From the NCBI GenBank assembly GCA_019695115.1, contig JAIBAP010000009.1, forward strand, positions 1 through 64,000: DNA of 64,000 nucleotides. Reading direction: 5' to 3'. The notes beneath the pieces are model-generated. The model made no database searches and was not told where the DNA came from. It saw only the letters and a program-made list of their open reading frames with translations. The DNA comes from Caldilineales bacterium. GTDB taxonomy: Bacteria > Chloroflexota > Anaerolineae > J102. Shown here one piece after another: positions 35,709 to 43,027 of this stretch (within the stretch, counting starts at the first letter, position 1; each line of letters starts with the position of its first letter). Position numbers and translations under genes: made by a program.

Positions 35709-37397
35709 ATGTTACAAGAACAAACATTACAGCGCTTACTGGTGATCATGATATTAGTGCCGCCGCTGATTGCCATGCTCGTGGCGCTGGTATTCAGGTT
35801 TGGCATCAAGACAAGAATTGATCGTCGCGTCGAAGAGGGTTTTCTGACCTGGAGTACACGTACTCTTTCTGGAATCTCACTATTGTCTTCGTTCTTTTTG
35901 GGATGGTACGCAAATACGGAAATAAGTCTTCATTTCAGCGTGTCTATCATTGATATTTACATTGATGCACTCAGTATCTATTTTGTTCTCTTAGTCAATC
36001 TGGTTGCCTTTTTCGCCTCCTGGTATGTGGCGCAGTTTCTCGCGCAAGAAGGCAAATACGCCTCCCACTGGAAGCATCACAACCCCGCCACCTTCCACCT
36101 CCTCTTCAATGCCTTCCACCTCACGATGCTGGTTGTGCCGGTGGTGGACAACCTGGTAATACTTTGGATGGCAGTCGAGCTAACCACCGTGGCCTCGGTG
36201 CTCCTCGTCCGTTACCGGGAACAGCGGCGTATGGTCGAGGCTGCCTGGAAATACATCATGATCACATCGGCCGGTATCGTCTTTGCGCTTTTCGGCACGA
36301 TCATGTTGGCCGATGCTATACAACCCCAGACATGCAGCGCGATAGCCCAAACACAGGCCGAAATCGCCTGCAACGCCCTGTCGCCATCTCTGCTTATGCG
36401 GTGGTCCAACCTTGCCCAGCCAGATATCGCCAAAACCTTGAACGAGCAACTCGTTCGCCTTGCTTTCCTACTCGCTCTGGTTGGGTACGGCGCCAAAGCC
36501 GGGTTGGCGCCGCTGCATACCTGGCTGCCTGATAGCCATGGCGAGGCGCCGCCGCCGGTAAGCGCCCTTCTCTCAGGTGTACTCCTCAAATCGGGCCTCT
36601 ATGTCATTCTGCGGTTCTATACCATTACCAACCTCGCCCTTGCCAAACCCGACTCTACGAGAAGCTTCACATCAGGCATGTTGCTCCTGTTTGGCCTCTT
36701 CTCTCTGCTTCTGGCCACGCCTTTCATTCTCAAACAACCTAGTCGCTTCAAGCGCGTCCTGGCTTACCACAGCCTTGAACACATGGGAATCATCTTGTTC
36801 GGGCTGGGCATCGGCACCGGCGCGGCTTTGTTCGGCGCGCTTCTGCATGCGCTCAACCATGCGCTCACCAAGGCGTTCATGTTCCTTGGCTTTGCCACGA
36901 TTCGGCGCCAATATGAAGACCAGGCAGAAGACCCTGATCTCCAAGATACAGACATCACCGGGGTGCTCCATGGTATGCCGATCAATGGCGCCATGTTGAT
37001 GGCGGGTGGCCTGGGGCTTGTTGGCTCCCCTCCTTTCAGCATATTCCTTAGCACCTTCATCATTCTCTGGGCCGCCCTTGCCAGCATCTTACCCGGCGTC
37101 CATGCCGAACGTGGGCCGCTGCAACCTATCATCTACTTGATTGCCACCGTGCTTTTCCTGCTGGCTCTTGCTCTCATCTTCGGTGGACTGGTCGGACATT
37201 TGGGCCGCCTGCTCTTGGGGCGCCCTCGCTTCAGCGGACTTTCGGATCCTCGCTTCGGGGAGTATGCCCCTCTCATCATCCTGCTGGCGATCATCTTTCT
37301 CTTTGGTGTCTGGATTCCAACTACGCCCGTGAATTTCCCCGCCCTGCTGGATCAGAGCGTCCACATTCTGCTGGCCGGGGCGCCAGGTTCGCCATGA
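35709..37397 (+). CDS. HyfF-like proton-antiporter subunit
   Basis: 562 residues with about 14 transmembrane helices. The antiporter core contains LVILWMAVELTTVASVLLV, GYGAKAGLAPLHTWLPDSHGEAP, FKRVLAYHSLEHMGIIL and LLHALNHALTKAFMFLG, with the canonical Lys and Glu of NuoM/HyfF. This is the second antiporter-like subunit, after the HyfB-like one. The stop overlaps the next start by four bases (ATGA). Confidence 0.9.
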   Translation: MLQEQTLQRLLVIMILVPPLIAMLVALVFRFGIKTRIDRRVEEGFLTWSTRTLSGISLLSSFFLGWYANTEISLHFSVSIIDIYIDALSIYFVLLVNLVAFFASWYVAQFLAQEGKYASHWKHHNPATFHLLFNAFHLTMLVVPVVDNLVILWMAVELTTVASVLLVRYREQRRMVEAAWKYIMITSAGIVFALFGTIMLADAIQPQTCSAIAQTQAEIACNALSPSLLMRWSNLAQPDIAKTLNEQLVRLAFLLALVGYGAKAGLAPLHTWLPDSHGEAPPPVSALLSGVLLKSGLYVILRFYTITNLALAKPDSTRSFTSGMLLLFGLFSLLLATPFILKQPSRFKRVLAYHSLEHMGIILFGLGIGTGAALFGALLHALNHALTKAFMFLGFATIRRQYEDQAEDPDLQDTDITGVLHGMPINGAMLMAGGLGLVGSPPFSIFLSTFIILWAALASILPGVHAERGPLQPIIYLIATVLFLLALALIFGGLVGHLGRLLLGRPRFSGLSDPRFGEYAPLIILLAIIFLFGVWIPTTPVNFPALLDQSVHILLAGAPGSP

Positions 37398-39139
37398 CAA
37401 CCCACACCGCCGTACGTGAGCTTTGCCGGCAGCACGGCCATTTGCTGCATTTGACAGCACCCAACCAACTATTCGTGCGGGTGGACGATGAAGGCCGGCT
37501 TCGCTCTCTGGCGACCCGGCTGAGCGAACAGGGTTTCTATCTCGTCACGTTGGTCGCCACCGACGAGCGCGAGCTTATCGACGGTTCCTTCAAGCTTACC
37601 TATCTGTTCTCTCCTCCCAACGAAGACATCTTCCTTTTCGTCGAACACCCTCTGCGGCCAGAGCGAAGCGAACCGCCGTGCTATGCCAGCCTCTTGTCCT
37701 GGTTTCCTTCTGTCGACCCCTTCGAGCGGGAGATGGCCGATATGATGGGATTGTTTCCGGGTGAAAACGGTCCCGGTCGACTAGGCGATCACGCGCCTCG
37801 CATCCACAACGGTGATTGGCTGCACCCCGAATGCTATCCGCCGGCGTTGACGCCTCTCCGCCGCGATCGCAAAACGAACGAGATCCTGACGGACATCCAG
37901 CAGTACGGCCGGCGCCCTGAGTTGGATCACCTCCCGGAGCCGAAGGGTGGAGAATGGTTACTGCCCGTTGGTCCCGTCCATGCCTCCATCATCGCACCGG
38001 GCCGCTTCCTGTTCCGCTTGGCCGGCGAAGTGGTGGAGGAAGTGACGGTCCGACTGGGCTATACCCACAAAGGGATCGAGTGGATTTTTCAGACCGACTA
38101 CAAGTTGGCTGAAGGCTGGCAATTGGCCGAATACGTGGCAGGCGATTCAGCTTTCGCCCACTCGCTGGCCTATTGCCTGGCAGCCGAGGCCCTGGCCGAT
38201 AGTCGACCTCCTCGCCAGGCATCATGGCTACGGGCATTGTTCCTGGAATTGGAGCGCATCGCCAACCACATCGGCGACTGCGCTGCGCTTGCCCATGATG
38301 TAGCTTCTGATCTGGCTGCAACAGAACTCGCGGCACTGCGCGAGGAGATTCTGTGTCTACACGAGCGAATGACGGGGCATCGTCTTTTGCGCGGCATCAA
38401 TCGCCCTGGCGGCGTCATCCTTCCATCGACGATCGATGTCGAGGATTGCCGACGCACTGTACAGGACGCGGTAGAATCCTTTGCGGCTGTGGCAACGAGC
38501 TTGGAGCAAATGCCTGCTTTCCGCGAGCGCCTCCAATGGCAAGGCATCCTCACCCATCGACAAGCATCAAGCCTTGGCGTCACCGGCCTCGTCGCCCGAG
38601 CGTCAGGCGTGATGCGCGATGTGCGACGGCAACATCCTGATAGCGTCTATCAAGCCCCGGCCATTCGCGATCTCCTCATTCCTCCGCCGCAAAACCCCAT
38701 TGCCGAGCGCGAAGCGACGGCAGGAGATGCCTTTGCGCGTTTTCTTGTCCGCGTGCACGAGGTCGCGAGTTCGGGGCGTATCATCAACGAAATCTTGGGG
38801 CAGGATGAGATACGCAATCACGATCGTGAGAACGTGACACCCACGGCTTTCCCTCCCTCTCACAACTACGAGTTCGGGCTGGGCTGTGTGGAGGGTTGGC
38901 GTGGGGACATTATCTACTGGCTGATGCAGGATCGCTTTGGGCGTATCTTCCGCTGCAAGGTCCGCGACCCATCCTACCTGAACTGGCCCAGTTTGAAAGC
39001 AGCGATCGAGCCACACGATTTGGATAAGGAGTATATTGACAAACATCACCCGCCTGAGAGACGCGCCCAAACGCTGCTCGCTGACTTTCCGATCATCAAC
39101 AAATCCTTCAACCTTTCCTACTCAGGCAACGATCTTTGA
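37394..39139 (+). CDS. Hydrogenase-like large subunit (HyfG/NuoCD-type) lacking all nickel ligands
   Basis: 581 residues. The N-terminal ~150 residues are NuoC-like (SFKLTYLF, DPFEREMADMMGLF); the rest is the NuoD/HyfG fold (RLGYTHKGIEWIF, LFLELERIANHIGD). In real group 4 NiFe hydrogenases the first ligand motif is RxCGxC; here the aligned segment is YVAGDS with Ala249 and Ser252. The C-terminal DPCxSC is replaced by NLSYSGND, with Ser575 and Gly578. All four metal cysteines are therefore absent. This defines an Ehr-type (energy-converting hydrogenase related) subunit and not a hydrogenase. The subunit should still mediate contact with the membrane arm. Confidence 0.88.
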   Translation: MTTHTAVRELCRQHGHLLHLTAPNQLFVRVDDEGRLRSLATRLSEQGFYLVTLVATDERELIDGSFKLTYLFSPPNEDIFLFVEHPLRPERSEPPCYASLLSWFPSVDPFEREMADMMGLFPGENGPGRLGDHAPRIHNGDWLHPECYPPALTPLRRDRKTNEILTDIQQYGRRPELDHLPEPKGGEWLLPVGPVHASIIAPGRFLFRLAGEVVEEVTVRLGYTHKGIEWIFQTDYKLAEGWQLAEYVAGDSAFAHSLAYCLAAEALADSRPPRQASWLRALFLELERIANHIGDCAALAHDVASDLAATELAALREEILCLHERMTGHRLLRGINRPGGVILPSTIDVEDCRRTVQDAVESFAAVATSLEQMPAFRERLQWQGILTHRQASSLGVTGLVARASGVMRDVRRQHPDSVYQAPAIRDLLIPPPQNPIAEREATAGDAFARFLVRVHEVASSGRIINEILGQDEIRNHDRENVTPTAFPPSHNYEFGLGCVEGWRGDIIYWLMQDRFGRIFRCKVRDPSYLNWPSLKAAIEPHDLDKEYIDKHHPPERRAQTLLADFPIINKSFNLSYSGNDL

Positions 39140-39150
39140 ACCAAACGCCT

Positions 39151-39648
39151 ATGTCCGCCTCATCCCTTGGCTTCTGGGGTGTGCTGGGACGTCTGCGACA
39201 CTTGTTTTCGAGTCGCGACTGGCTTACCACACCCGACCATCGCCCCCGGCCACGGGCTTCAGTCTTCATCCGGCATGTGGACGCTGGCTCCTGCAACGAT
39301 GGCAATGTCGAACTTGCCGCTCTATGGAATCCGCAATACGACGCCGAGCGCTATGGTCTCAAGCTTGTCGCCTCGCCCCGCCATGCCGATGTGCTTGTTG
39401 TCACGGGACCGCTTGTTCGCAGCATGGAGCAAGCCCTCCTGTCGGCGCTACGGGCTATGCCAGAACCGCGCTGCGTCGTCACCATCGGCGATGACTGCGA
39501 TGAGCCACATGCCATCTACCGCAATTCCTATGCCATAGTGGGTTTGCCTGAGGAGATACTTCAAGCCCGCGGCGACGATCACATCCCCGGAAATCCTCCC
39601 ACACCCCAGGCGATCCTGGAACATTTGCTCACCATGCCCACCGTGTGA
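39151..39648 (+). CDS. HyfI/NuoB-like small subunit with a degenerate iron-sulfur site
   Basis: 165 residues from the ATG at 39151 (a TTG at 39136 is the alternative). The fold matches NuoB/HyfI (DVLVVTGPL, YAIVG, IPGNPPTPQAILEHL). The four cysteines that bind the N2-type cluster are mostly missing: SCNGC becomes SCNDGN, keeping Cys48 and losing the second; PGCPP becomes PGNPP (Asn148); the GDC motif is GDDC, with Cys116 shifted by one residue. A normal [4Fe-4S] cluster is unlikely. It is the last gene of the complex; no NuoI/HyfH-type ferredoxin subunit was found in the operon. Confidence 0.8.
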   Translation: MSASSLGFWGVLGRLRHLFSSRDWLTTPDHRPRPRASVFIRHVDAGSCNDGNVELAALWNPQYDAERYGLKLVASPRHADVLVVTGPLVRSMEQALLSALRAMPEPRCVVTIGDDCDEPHAIYRNSYAIVGLPEEILQARGDDHIPGNPPTPQAILEHLLTMPTV

Positions 39649-39777
39649 GGGGTGAACCGCGCGTGCAGCATCGCCTCGAAAAGCAAACTTCGAGCCAGGA
39701 TGCAAGGTCGGGTATACTGCCAATCTCTGATGCAGATGCAGGCATCCATCTCTCTCGAAAGCTTCACAGGCTGACCC

Positions 39778-40836
39778 ATGAGCACAATCAAAGTCGAAGT
39801 CACCCGCATCACCGACATCCGCCCGCACAACAACGCCGACGCCCTCGAACTGGCCACCATCGGCGGCTGGCAGGTGTGCGTCAAGAAAGGCGTCTATCAC
39901 GATGGCGACCCCGTGGTCTATTTCGAGCAGGATACCGTCCTGCCACGCGAGGTCGCCGACCGCATGGAGGTGACGCAGTACTTGTCGGAAAAGACCGATA
40001 TGGCCGGGAACCGCGTGCTCGTCATCCGCCGCGTGCGGCTGCGCGGGGAGCCTTCGTTCGGGCTGGTGGCGACGCCCGAAGCGGGGATGGAGGTCGGGCA
40101 GGATGTGGCCGACTACTATGGCGCCGTCAAGTTCTTCCCGCCGGTCAAGCTGCTGGCCGGCGACAGCGACACCAATGACCCGCGCTTCCCCACCTACACC
40201 GAGATGGAGAACATGCGCAGCTACCCGAAGGTCATTGCCGAAGGCGAGGAGGTGGTCGCGACCGAGAAAATCCACGGCACCAACGCTCGCGTGGGCTTCG
40301 TAGCCGACGACGGCCAGCGCGTGCTCATGGCCGGCTCGCGGACGTTGCGGCGCAAGCGGCCGCTGACCGAAGAAGACTTGGCCCGGAGCACCTACTGGTA
40401 TCCACACCGGCTGCCGGCCGTCACCGCCCTGCTGGATGACCTGTGGGCGCGCGGCTACACACAGGCCATCCTCTTCGGTGAGGTCTATGGCCGGGGCATC
40501 CAGGCTTTCACCTACGGCCAGAATATGCTGGCTTTCCGCGCCTTCGATGTCATGGTGGAGGGCGCCTATTGGGATTATGACAAGTTCGAGCAGCTTTGCC
40601 GGCAACATGGGGTCGAGACCGTCCCCGTCGTCTACCGCGGGCCGTTCTCGCTGCCGGTGATCAAGAGGCTTTCTGAGGGGCCGTCGTTGGTGGGGGGCAG
40701 CCACGGGCGCGAGGGCGTGGTGGTGAAGCCGGTCAGCGAGCGCACCGACCCCACCATCGGCCGCGTGATCCTGAAATATATCGGCGATGCCTATCTCTTT
40801 GGCAAGGTCGCCGAGCAAGATACGACGGATGTTTGA
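39778..40836 (+). CDS. RNA ligase, Deinococcus Rnl (DRB0094)-like
   Basis: 352 residues. An N-terminal OB-like region (VTRITDIRPHNNADALELATIGG) precedes the nucleotidyltransferase core: motif I EKIHGTNARVGF (Lys is the adenylation site), motif III-like ILFGEVYG, motif IV REGVVVKP and motif V ILKYIGDAYLF. This order, with an N-terminal OB domain, matches the DraRnl family, which seals RNA nicks with ATP. It lies 129 bases after the Ehr operon with its own TATACT -10 at 39713, so it is probably a separate unit. A hairpin follows at 40856-40892. Confidence 0.85.
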   Translation: MSTIKVEVTRITDIRPHNNADALELATIGGWQVCVKKGVYHDGDPVVYFEQDTVLPREVADRMEVTQYLSEKTDMAGNRVLVIRRVRLRGEPSFGLVATPEAGMEVGQDVADYYGAVKFFPPVKLLAGDSDTNDPRFPTYTEMENMRSYPKVIAEGEEVVATEKIHGTNARVGFVADDGQRVLMAGSRTLRRKRPLTEEDLARSTYWYPHRLPAVTALLDDLWARGYTQAILFGEVYGRGIQAFTYGQNMLAFRAFDVMVEGAYWDYDKFEQLCRQHGVETVPVVYRGPFSLPVIKRLSEGPSLVGGSHGREGVVVKPVSERTDPTIGRVILKYIGDAYLFGKVAEQDTTDV

Positions 40837-40855
40837 TGTGATCCGCGAAGGACGC

Positions 40856-40892
40856 GAAGGGGCGCGAAGAGTGTGACTTTTCGCGCCCCTTC
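40856..40892 (+). terminator. Hairpin after the RNA ligase gene
   Basis: A perfect 13-bp stem (GAAGGGGCGCGAA paired with TTCGCGCCCCTTC) with an 11-base loop, 20 bases after the RNA ligase stop. There is no downstream T-run, so it may be a weak terminator or an mRNA-stabilising structure. Its left arm lies inside a GCGAAGG-type repeat. Confidence 0.5.
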
Positions 40893-40914
40893 ACGCTAAT
40901 AGCGAACTACTTTT

Positions 40915-40963
40915 ACGCAACACGCAACACGCAATACGCAACACGCAACACGCAACACGCAAC
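40915..40963 (+). repeat. 7-bp tandem repeat upstream of the MttB-like gene
   Basis: Seven contiguous heptamers, six ACGCAAC and one ACGCAAT, ending 27 bases before the start codon. Same 7-bp periodicity as the arrays at 3364, 47178 and 51676, but a different unit. Confidence 0.92.
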
Positions 40964-40990
40964 ACATTTCCCTCTCCCACGGAGACCCCC

Positions 40991-42532
40991 ATGCCCCGCG
41001 AACGCCGCCGCCAACGTGATCACAGCCAGCCCGCCGCCCTGCCGCCCGGACTCGAAGGCGGCCAGTACAAGCCGCTAAAAGACGAGGAAGTGCAGCGCAT
41101 CCACGAAGCCGCCCTGCAAGTGTTGGAGCGCACGGGCGTGCAGATCGTCGAATCCGAGTGCCGCAGCATCATGGAAAAGGGCGGCGCTAGAGTGGACAGC
41201 GCCAGAGATCGGGTGTATCTCCCCCGCGATATGGTCGCAGCGGCGCTGAAGCAGGTCAATCGGGATGTGGTGCTGTATAGCCGGGATGGGCGCTTCGATT
41301 TGCATCTGCGCGGGAAGCGCGTCCATTTGGGCACGGGCGGGGCGGCGATCACCATCCTCGATCTCGAGACCGGCCAGGCCCGGCACACCCGCCTGCGCGA
41401 TTTGTATGACATCGGCCGGCTGGTGGAGACGCTGGACAATATCCATTTCTATTTGCGGCCGGTGGTGGCGCGCGATGTCAGCAGCGACGACATCGACATC
41501 AACACTTTCTATGCCTGTCTGTCGGCGACGAACAAGCATGTGATGGGCGGCTGCTATTTCGCCAGCAAAATCCCGGAGATCAAGAAGCTGGTGACGCTGG
41601 TGGCGGGGAGCGAGGAAGACTACCTGGCCCGGCCGTTCCTCTCGCTCAACCTGGGCTGGATGGTCAGCCCGCTGCGTTTTGCGCCGGAGACGACCGAGAC
41701 GCTGACCGAGGCCGTGCGGGCGGGCATCCCGGTTTCGTTGGTGTCGGCGCCGCAGTCGGGGGCCACGTCGCCGGCCTCGTTGGTGGGGACGCTGGTGCAG
41801 GTGGTGGCCGAGGAGCTGGCGGGGATCACGTATGTGCAGTTGTTGCGGCCCGGCCATCCCATCCTCTACGGCGGCATGCCGCTGGTGTCGGATTTGCGCA
41901 CGGGCAATATGAGCGGCGGCGGGGCGGAGTTGGCGCTGATGAACGCCGGTTCGGCGCAGATGGCGCAGTTCTACGGCATGGCCATCTACAGTTCTTCGGC
42001 CCTGACCGACAGCAAGGTTCCCGACATCCAGGCCGGCTACGAGAAGGGCCTGACCACGGCGGCGGTGGCGCTGGCGGGCGCGCAGTACAATCATCACTCC
42101 GCCGGGATGCTGGAATCGATGCTGGCGGTGGCCTACGAGCAGTATGTGATCGACGATGACATCAACGCCCAGGCGATGCGGCTCGTGAAAGGTCTGGAGG
42201 TGAATGAGGAGGCGCTATCGCTGTCTGTGATCGAGGAGGTGTGCAACGGGCGCGCGGGCGAGGCCCCGGCCGGGCACTATCTCGGCCATCCGCAAACGCT
42301 GGCGATGATGCAGAGCGAATATCTTTATCCGCACACGGCCGAGCGCGCCACCCGCCAGGATTGGGAGCAGGCAGGCGGGCTGGATATGCGCGAGCGGGCG
42401 CGACGGCGGGCGCGGGCGGTGCTGAGCGCCTCCTTCGCCGAGGTCATCCCCGACGCCATCGACCGCCAGATTCGTGACGAGTTCAATATCCTCCTCCCGC
42501 GCCAGGTCATGCTCCCCGGCGCCTATCCTTGA
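40991..42532 (+). CDS. MttB-family (non-pyrrolysine) trimethylamine/quaternary-amine methyltransferase-like protein
   Basis: 513 residues. It aligns along its length with the MttB superfamily: RIHEAALQVLERTGVQIVE at the N-terminus, YLPRDMVAAAL, LGTGGAAITILDLETG, RPGHPILYGGMPLVSD and a C-terminal DEFNILLP segment. The frame is open throughout with no in-frame TAG, so it is a non-Pyl homologue like MtgB-type glycine-betaine or related methyltransferases, which pass a methyl group to a corrinoid protein. No corrinoid protein gene is adjacent. Its stop codon lies in the terminus of the inverted-repeat element that follows. Confidence 0.88.
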   Translation: MPRERRRQRDHSQPAALPPGLEGGQYKPLKDEEVQRIHEAALQVLERTGVQIVESECRSIMEKGGARVDSARDRVYLPRDMVAAALKQVNRDVVLYSRDGRFDLHLRGKRVHLGTGGAAITILDLETGQARHTRLRDLYDIGRLVETLDNIHFYLRPVVARDVSSDDIDINTFYACLSATNKHVMGGCYFASKIPEIKKLVTLVAGSEEDYLARPFLSLNLGWMVSPLRFAPETTETLTEAVRAGIPVSLVSAPQSGATSPASLVGTLVQVVAEELAGITYVQLLRPGHPILYGGMPLVSDLRTGNMSGGGAELALMNAGSAQMAQFYGMAIYSSSALTDSKVPDIQAGYEKGLTTAAVALAGAQYNHHSAGMLESMLAVAYEQYVIDDDINAQAMRLVKGLEVNEEALSLSVIEEVCNGRAGEAPAGHYLGHPQTLAMMQSEYLYPHTAERATRQDWEQAGGLDMRERARRRARAVLSASFAEVIPDAIDRQIRDEFNILLPRQVMLPGAYP

Positions 42533-43016
42533 TCTCTCACGAATTGCACGAATGGACGAATGTTGACGAATATTTCTTGAAAAAGGAGACGTATCAATGA
42601 AGAAGGAGATTATTTACCCAGAGCTGTCCTATGATGTGATGGGGGCAGTTTTTGAGGTGCACAACACTTTGGGGCCAGGTTTTCTCGAAAGCTTGTATGA
42701 AGAGGCGCTCGCCTATGAATTCGAGCTGCGCGGGATCCCGTTCGAAAAACAGAAGGAGATAACCGTGTTCTACAAAGGGCGTGAAGTTGGCAAGCATCGG
42801 CTCGATTTCCTCGTCGACGGGAAGCTCATCCTGGAGTTGAAAGCGGTTTCCGAGCTTACGGATGCCTTTCGCAAACAGACGACATCCTACCTCAAGGCAA
42901 CCAAGCACAGGCTTGGCATCTTGGTCAACTTCAGCGCCCCCAGCGTCGAATACGAACGCATCGCCAACTAAAAACCATTCGTGTCATTCGTTCATTCGTG
43001 CAATTCGTGAGAGATC
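42531..43016. mobile_element. Candidate miniature mobile element: GxxExxY gene between inverted repeats
   Basis: The left end (42531-42562) and the reverse complement of the right end (42985-43016) match at 31 of 32 bases. Each begins GATCTCTCACGAATTGCACG. The flanking GATC at both ends could be a 4-bp target duplication; removing the unit gives a simple junction in which the mttB-like stop is followed directly by the AGGAG site of the oxidoreductase gene. The only gene inside is GxxExxY (42597-42971). ACGAAT sub-repeats lie inside the arms. Mobility is inferred from structure. Confidence 0.6.
42597..42971 (+). CDS. GxxExxY-family protein (PD-(D/E)XK-like)
   Basis: 124 residues with an AGGAG site upstream. 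The defining motif GPGFLESLYEEAL is at residues 26-38. A nuclease-like core follows, with HRLDFLVDGKLILELKAV giving the Asp and Glu-x-Lys of a PD-(D/E)XK-like fold. Function is unproven; the family is widespread and often multicopy. Here it is the sole gene between inverted repeats inserted between two metabolic genes. Confidence 0.9.
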   Translation: MKKEIIYPELSYDVMGAVFEVHNTLGPGFLESLYEEALAYEFELRGIPFEKQKEITVFYKGREVGKHRLDFLVDGKLILELKAVSELTDAFRKQTTSYLKATKHRLGILVNFSAPSVEYERIAN

Positions 43017-43027
43017 AGGAGTTTCCC

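Noticed and set aside
37394-39648. Functional NiFe hydrogenase (Hyf/Hyc)
   Set aside because: None of the four Ni-binding cysteines is present and the small subunit has lost cluster cysteines.
31784-39648. Respiratory complex I
   Set aside because: Gene set and order are of the hydrogenase-4 type; NuoA, NuoI, NuoJ and NADH-module genes are missing.
40991-42532. Pyrrolysine-containing MttB
   Set aside because: The frame is continuous without an in-frame TAG.
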